Positions 60,286 to 64,000 of a DNA stretch of 64,000 bases are shown here, in pieces. Source of the DNA: Planoprotostelium fungivorum (Eukaryota > Evosea > Variosea > Cavosteliida > Cavosteliaceae); assembly GCA_003024175.1 (NCBI GenBank), contig MDYQ01000003.1:124001-188000 (forward strand), written 5' to 3'. How positions within the stretch are numbered: position 1 is the first letter of the stretch; the number at the start of each line of letters is the position of its first letter. The notes beneath the pieces are model-generated. The model made no database searches, had not been told where the DNA came from, and was given only the letters and a program-made list of their open reading frames with translations. The position numbers and the translations under genes were made by a program.

Positions 60286-60543
60286 GTGTCTGACCAGATA
60301 GTGTCGATTTAGAGTGTACCTCGTCGGTGGTGCACCTGCTTGGTTGGATGAAAAGCTGAAAATGAGTCGGATTCAACTTTTTCACTTTTTCGAAATTTCT
60401 GTCTCATTTCCTCTATTTCGCGGTAAGAGCTCATTCATACCGCGTCCCGTCACGTTATAGACCGTCCGTCCAACCGATTTCATCTTCTCATCTGATCATC
60501 TTTCAACATCGTCTCGTCACGTGAAATGTCTTTCTCTTTCAAT

Positions 60544-62283
60544 TTATGTGACCTTCTTAGGGTAACGTCTGCAGCTTCCCAGGAAGTTCTTAAAGTTGGC
60601 CTTCTTGTCCTCGCTGTCGAAACCGGAGAGATAGATGACTGCATCGGCCAATTGAAGTGGTCCCAGATTGGCTTGACTCTTTGCGTTGATGATCATGCCG
60701 ATGTCCCACACGCCACAATCGATCACCTGCATCGCGATGCATCAGATCGCATGATGCCACGTATGGTCTTCACCTGCATCTGAGATCGATCCAATTGAGT
60801 CGTGAACGGCCCATCCTTCGCCTCTTTGTTCACCTGATGATGTCACGATGTGATCACCATCCATCATCATGATGGAGTCTCACCCTCTTCACTTGGAGTT
60901 GGATGGTACCACTGCTGGTCCAATCAATTGAGCCCTTTGTACACAGACTATCGTTCTGTCCGTGCATCACCATGACGATACCGATCTTGGTCCTGAATTC
61001 CCCTGAGTTCTCCATCTACAACGAGCCGATTCACCTTCCTCCCTGGTTTGGAGAGGAGACTGGGCTGGAAGAGACGACGGGAGCCTCTAGAATGGGATAG
61101 AAATTGAAGAGCGTCAAACCGAAAGCGAAATTAAGACGTCCGTTGCCTGAGACAATGTCTTGGGGAGAGACGAAGACGGAAAATTTCGAATTAAATGCCT
61201 TCTTGGCCACCTGTCACATTTCGAATCAGATGATGATGCATCACATCCCATCACCTCTACGACGGTCTTTGCTCGATTTAATTTGTCGTTGGAGGATAAG
61301 ACCTCTTCCAATAACTCTGAGTGATGGTCATCCATCGTATCGTGAAAGATGATGATGTCACCTGTTGTCATGTGTTGGGGGGCGATGCGATTCAACAAGA
61401 TGGCGTAGATGATTCCATCTTCTGTATCCGCTCCAAAATTCGTCAATTTCTGTGATGTGATGTCAGCATCACATGCAATCATCTCTGCCTTCACCTTATC
61501 CGTTCGTCCAGACTTCTTCAAGTGATAATTGGCCCATGAGAAGAGGGCTTTCTCTGCCGTGAACTCTTCTTGTGGAAGTTGAGTGTCTCCTGTAGCAGAC
61601 AATTCATCTCTCAATTGACTCAGAACACTCGTTGTGTCTAAACTCGATAACAGTGTCTTCTTGATGAGCTGCCACCTTCGTAGATCAGAGTTGGACGAGA
61701 TGATTGATATCATAATGAAGATGATGAGATGGAGGTGGAGTAGACATACAGTGCTCCCAAGACGAGTGTGGGAGTACCCTTGGAGAGGTCATTGGCCTCT
61801 ATATTGACGAGCTTGATGCCAAGCTCTCGCAGTGCCGCAACTGTCAACTCATTGTTGGCCGTCTTCTCGAAGGGAGACTTGGGTTTTAGAGATAATTTAC
61901 TCTCATTTACCTGTTGAAGTCGATCGGTCTTGACAGCGGAATCGTCATCGAAACATACAGAAGATGAAGAAGAGGTGATACCTTCCCGGGGAATCTCAAG
62001 TTGATGAAGCGGTTGAGAACGACTCCCTGCGAGACAACCTCGAAGAGGCTGGCCTCAGATGAAGGATCGATCCAAAGATCCTCTTGATCCGTAGCGCCCG
62101 TGCTCATATTGATGTACTCACTGAACCTAGATCGCCTCTTTCAGCTCAAACATGAACACATCTCCATATCGGAAGTTTTCTAGATTACCTCTTTCGTTCG
62201 GCTGCCTCATCTTGTGCTCGATTAGAGGTCACGAGGAAGGATCCTCCTGAAGAAGGGGAGGCAGAAACACTCGTTGCGCTCAT
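60544..62283 (-). CDS. Calponin-homology actin-binding protein (fimbrin/plastin-like CH pair)
   Basis: Starts MSATSVSASPSSGGSFLVTS. CH1: FSEYINMSTGATDQEDLWID, LFEVVSQGVVLNRFINLRFP, NNELTVAALRELGIKLVNIE and ANDLSKGTPTLVLGAL match fimbrin CH1 (LVNIG..DL..G.P.LVLG). CH2: RDELSATGDTQLPQEEFTAE, KALFSWANYHLKKSGRT, NFGADTEDGIIYAILLNRIA, LNRAKTVVEVMGCDA. One tandem CH pair is enough for F-actin binding; fimbrin has two pairs and N-terminal EF hands, which are missing here. The C-terminal 120 residues (KIGIVMVMHGQNDSLCTKGS, QVIDCGVWDIGMIINAKSQA) are not CH and not recognised. About eight introns. One contains TCTACAACG at 61015. Confidence 0.8.
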
Positions 62284-62379
62284 CTGATGTGTGGAAGCGT
62301 CAAGTTGTCAACCGGAGAATAGTTCGGGCGTCTACAAGCACTCCCGAGGACCCAGCATTCTCAATCATCCATTGAGAAC

Positions 62380-63590
62380 ATGAGAGTCGGTAGAGCTTGT
62401 GATGAGTGCCGTACAGGTCATCACTGTTGTAGTAAAGGTATGGCAAGACAGAACATCGTGATTGTGATGGCTGTACAGAGCGACCGTGTGCCCACTGTCT
62501 GGCAGTTGGTGTGGATTGTGTCACGACCTCTAAGAGGAGGAGATCACACGAGAATGGATCGATCGGTTCCGTGGTACAATTACCATCCATTTTGAACACC
62601 ACATTACCTCCTATTCTCAATCACAATATCCCGTCTTCACCTATGTTGGGAGTACAGACATCTCCAACCATCGGGCCACCTTTGTCCTCGCCGAATAGTG
62701 CAATCTTTGAAGACGTACAAACACAATCTTACACAGACACTAATTGGTTATACAAAGGTATTCCCACATACGTGACCTTCCACCTTATCCATAGCTGATC
62801 ATTTTGAGAAGACGATGACATGCCTCATTTCATACGTGACTTTCTTTATGGAACGCCACAAGTAGAACCACCAAGCCTTCCAACTTTGCTGATGGATCAC
62901 GATCTCCCTCCATCACTGTGGCTCTCTGAGCCTTATGAGAAAGAACAAGTCCTTCAATATCTTGCCTACAGGTGAGTGATAAAGACATGCATCACACGAA
63001 TGGAGCCGACTTCATCGCAGGGGAGTGGATGGTACAGCTGTATTCACGAACAACCCCATCGTGGAGGAATACAAACAGAGAATCAAAGACATTCGATCCA
63101 TCTTATCGAAAGAGCAGAGGAGCTCTCTTTTGGTTAATTTCAAGAAACAACTGCAGGTGATGACGATTGCAATGGTTACACTTCATGACCTATTTCATAG
63201 GACCTGATAGAAGGAGCCAATATGGTTCAGATCCCAGTCATTATCTGGGGACGAGGACACATCATCTACTTTTTAAACACGGCCTTTCGGTGATAAAGAT
63301 CTCATCCATCACCTCCACTCAACTGCATCAGGAAAGCGACCAACTGCAAATTACCCCACCCACCACCTCCCGTTCGTGGAGGACTCTTTGAGTTGATCGA
63401 TGAAGAGACGATCAAAAAGCTCATCGAGATGGTGCCGACGGTCGTGTGTTCTACAGATAAGTCGAGCTCGAACCTCAAGTTCGTCTTTCGAAACAGTGTG
63501 GGTGGACGTGGCATCATCACGGTCAAGAGGGACCTCTTTGGACTGCCCCATTTGTATTGTCTTCATTTCATCCCTGATGTCATTGAATAA
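62380..63590 (+). CDS. Zn2Cys6 transcription factor with possible PAS-like C-terminus
   Basis: Starts MRVGRACDECRT. Removing a 35-nt intron (62417-62451, GTCATC..ACAG) joins it to EHRDCDGCTERPCAHCLAVG and VDCVTTSKRRRSHEN. This gives C-x2-C-x6-C-x7-C-x2-C-x6-C, the exact fungal binuclear zinc cluster spacing, followed by a basic KRRR segment. Later exons read DDDMPHFIRDFLYGTPQVEP, KQRIKDIRSILSKEQRSSLL, GRGHIIYFLNTAFR and SNLKFVFRNSVGGRGIITVK, ending FIPDVIE. The C-terminal block resembles the PAS-like region of the Ert1/AcuK class, which is a tentative comparison. Zn2Cys6 factors are abundant in fungi and few outside them. Seven introns. Confidence 0.82.
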
Positions 63591-63673
63591 ATGTATATAG
63601 ATCTGCCTCTTCACAGCTGATCTGTCATCTTCTCATGGTGAACACGAACAGTCATACATCTCTTCCTCTTTAT

Positions 63674-64000
63674 TCACACAGGTACCGACGAATTCACTCC
63701 GTCCTTCAATCCATTCTTCGGGACGTACTCTTCCATGAAAGGTCTCATCACACGATCGACTGCCTCCTATCATCTCATCAGCGACACCGTCTCATCAAAT
63801 TCCTTCTTTCACCTTCGTTCTACAATAGTCACCCCCACAGTCATAGAAGATGGCTCCCACGAGCGATTCGAATACATCCGATAGACACTTGGGTGCCTTC
63901 ACTGGAGGTCTCTCGTTGTAGACGAGACACTTTTCTACATATTCACGATATTCTCCGATGGCCTTCATCAGGGCCGGTGATCTACACCGTACGTACCGAT
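63674..64000 (-). CDS. RNase III domain protein, Dicer-like (5' partial)
   Basis: Reading leftward from the window edge: RSPALMKAIGEYREYVEKCL, then VYNERPPVKAPKCLSDVFES, LVGAIFYDCGGDYC, an intron of about 60-70 nt, and VDRVMRPFMEEYVPKNGLKD, ending SSVPV. KAPKCLSDVFESLVGAIFYD matches the second half of an RNase III catalytic domain (K.PK.L.D.FE(S/A)..GAI). The acidic D..E residues of DVFES are present. The absence of a double-stranded RNA-binding domain after it and the short C-terminus favour a Dicer-like enzyme over Drosha or a bacterial type, but the rest of the gene lies outside the window. Confidence 0.78.

Overview
The window is eukaryotic nuclear DNA, packed with short-intron genes on both strands. 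About 34 protein genes and three tRNA genes lie in 64 kb. Most introns I could place are roughly 35 to 90 nt, usually start GTGAG/GTGAT and end AG. Convergent genes often stop within a few tens of bases of each other, and several divergent pairs share promoters of only 64 to 260 bp. Gene content points to an amoebozoan, most likely a protosteloid/variosean amoeba such as Protostelium/Planoprotostelium. The clues are a Dictyostelium-type STAT, a Cbl-like TKB protein, a LicD protein, helicase-associated (HA) repeats and very short introns. This assignment is inference from content, not a database match. All coding coordinates are spans including introns, and splice joins were read by eye.

Layout. 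1-7.1 kb: 3' part of a PAK-like kinase with a PH domain; a zinc-ribbon protein; a Cbl-like SH2 protein with a tyrosine-repeat tail; tRNA-Val. 7.2-13.8 kb: acetyl-CoA synthetase, an alveolin-like protein, a WDR25/Prp17-like protein, a second tRNA-Val. 13.8-23.2 kb: a mostly non-coding stretch, spermidine synthase, ribosomal protein eS21, SmF, an ornithine cyclodeaminase/mu-crystallin family protein, an F-box/LRR protein, a LicD protein, a secreted protein, a third tRNA-Val. 23.2-37 kb: STAT, a small hypothetical gene, an HA-repeat protein, a four-helix membrane protein, an ASCH protein, an amine oxidase, an SDR, Cmc2, a coiled-coil protein. 37.5-52 kb: a beta-helix membrane protein, CCAR1, a large LRR receptor with a tyrosine-kinase-type catalytic domain, a secreted protein. 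52-64 kb: two hypothetical genes, an Obg/YchF-like GTPase, a mitochondrial HMG-box protein, a PROPPIN (Atg18/WIPI), an acidic hypothetical protein, a CH-domain actin binder, a Zn2Cys6 factor, and the 3' end of an RNase III (Dicer-like) gene.

Two things stand out. First, a receptor-type tyrosine kinase, a STAT and a Cbl-like adaptor lie within 48 kb, which is a nearly complete phosphotyrosine signalling set, although shared pathway membership is inferred. Second, the introns carry a recurring short element. Its half-site is TCTACAACG/CGTTGTAGA, and four introns hold a 16-bp near-palindrome made of two half-sites. Forward copies often supply the TAG of the 3' splice site. A second intronic word built on TGACGTCA occurs three times unchanged. 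I saw no LTR element, LINE, DNA transposon or CRISPR array.
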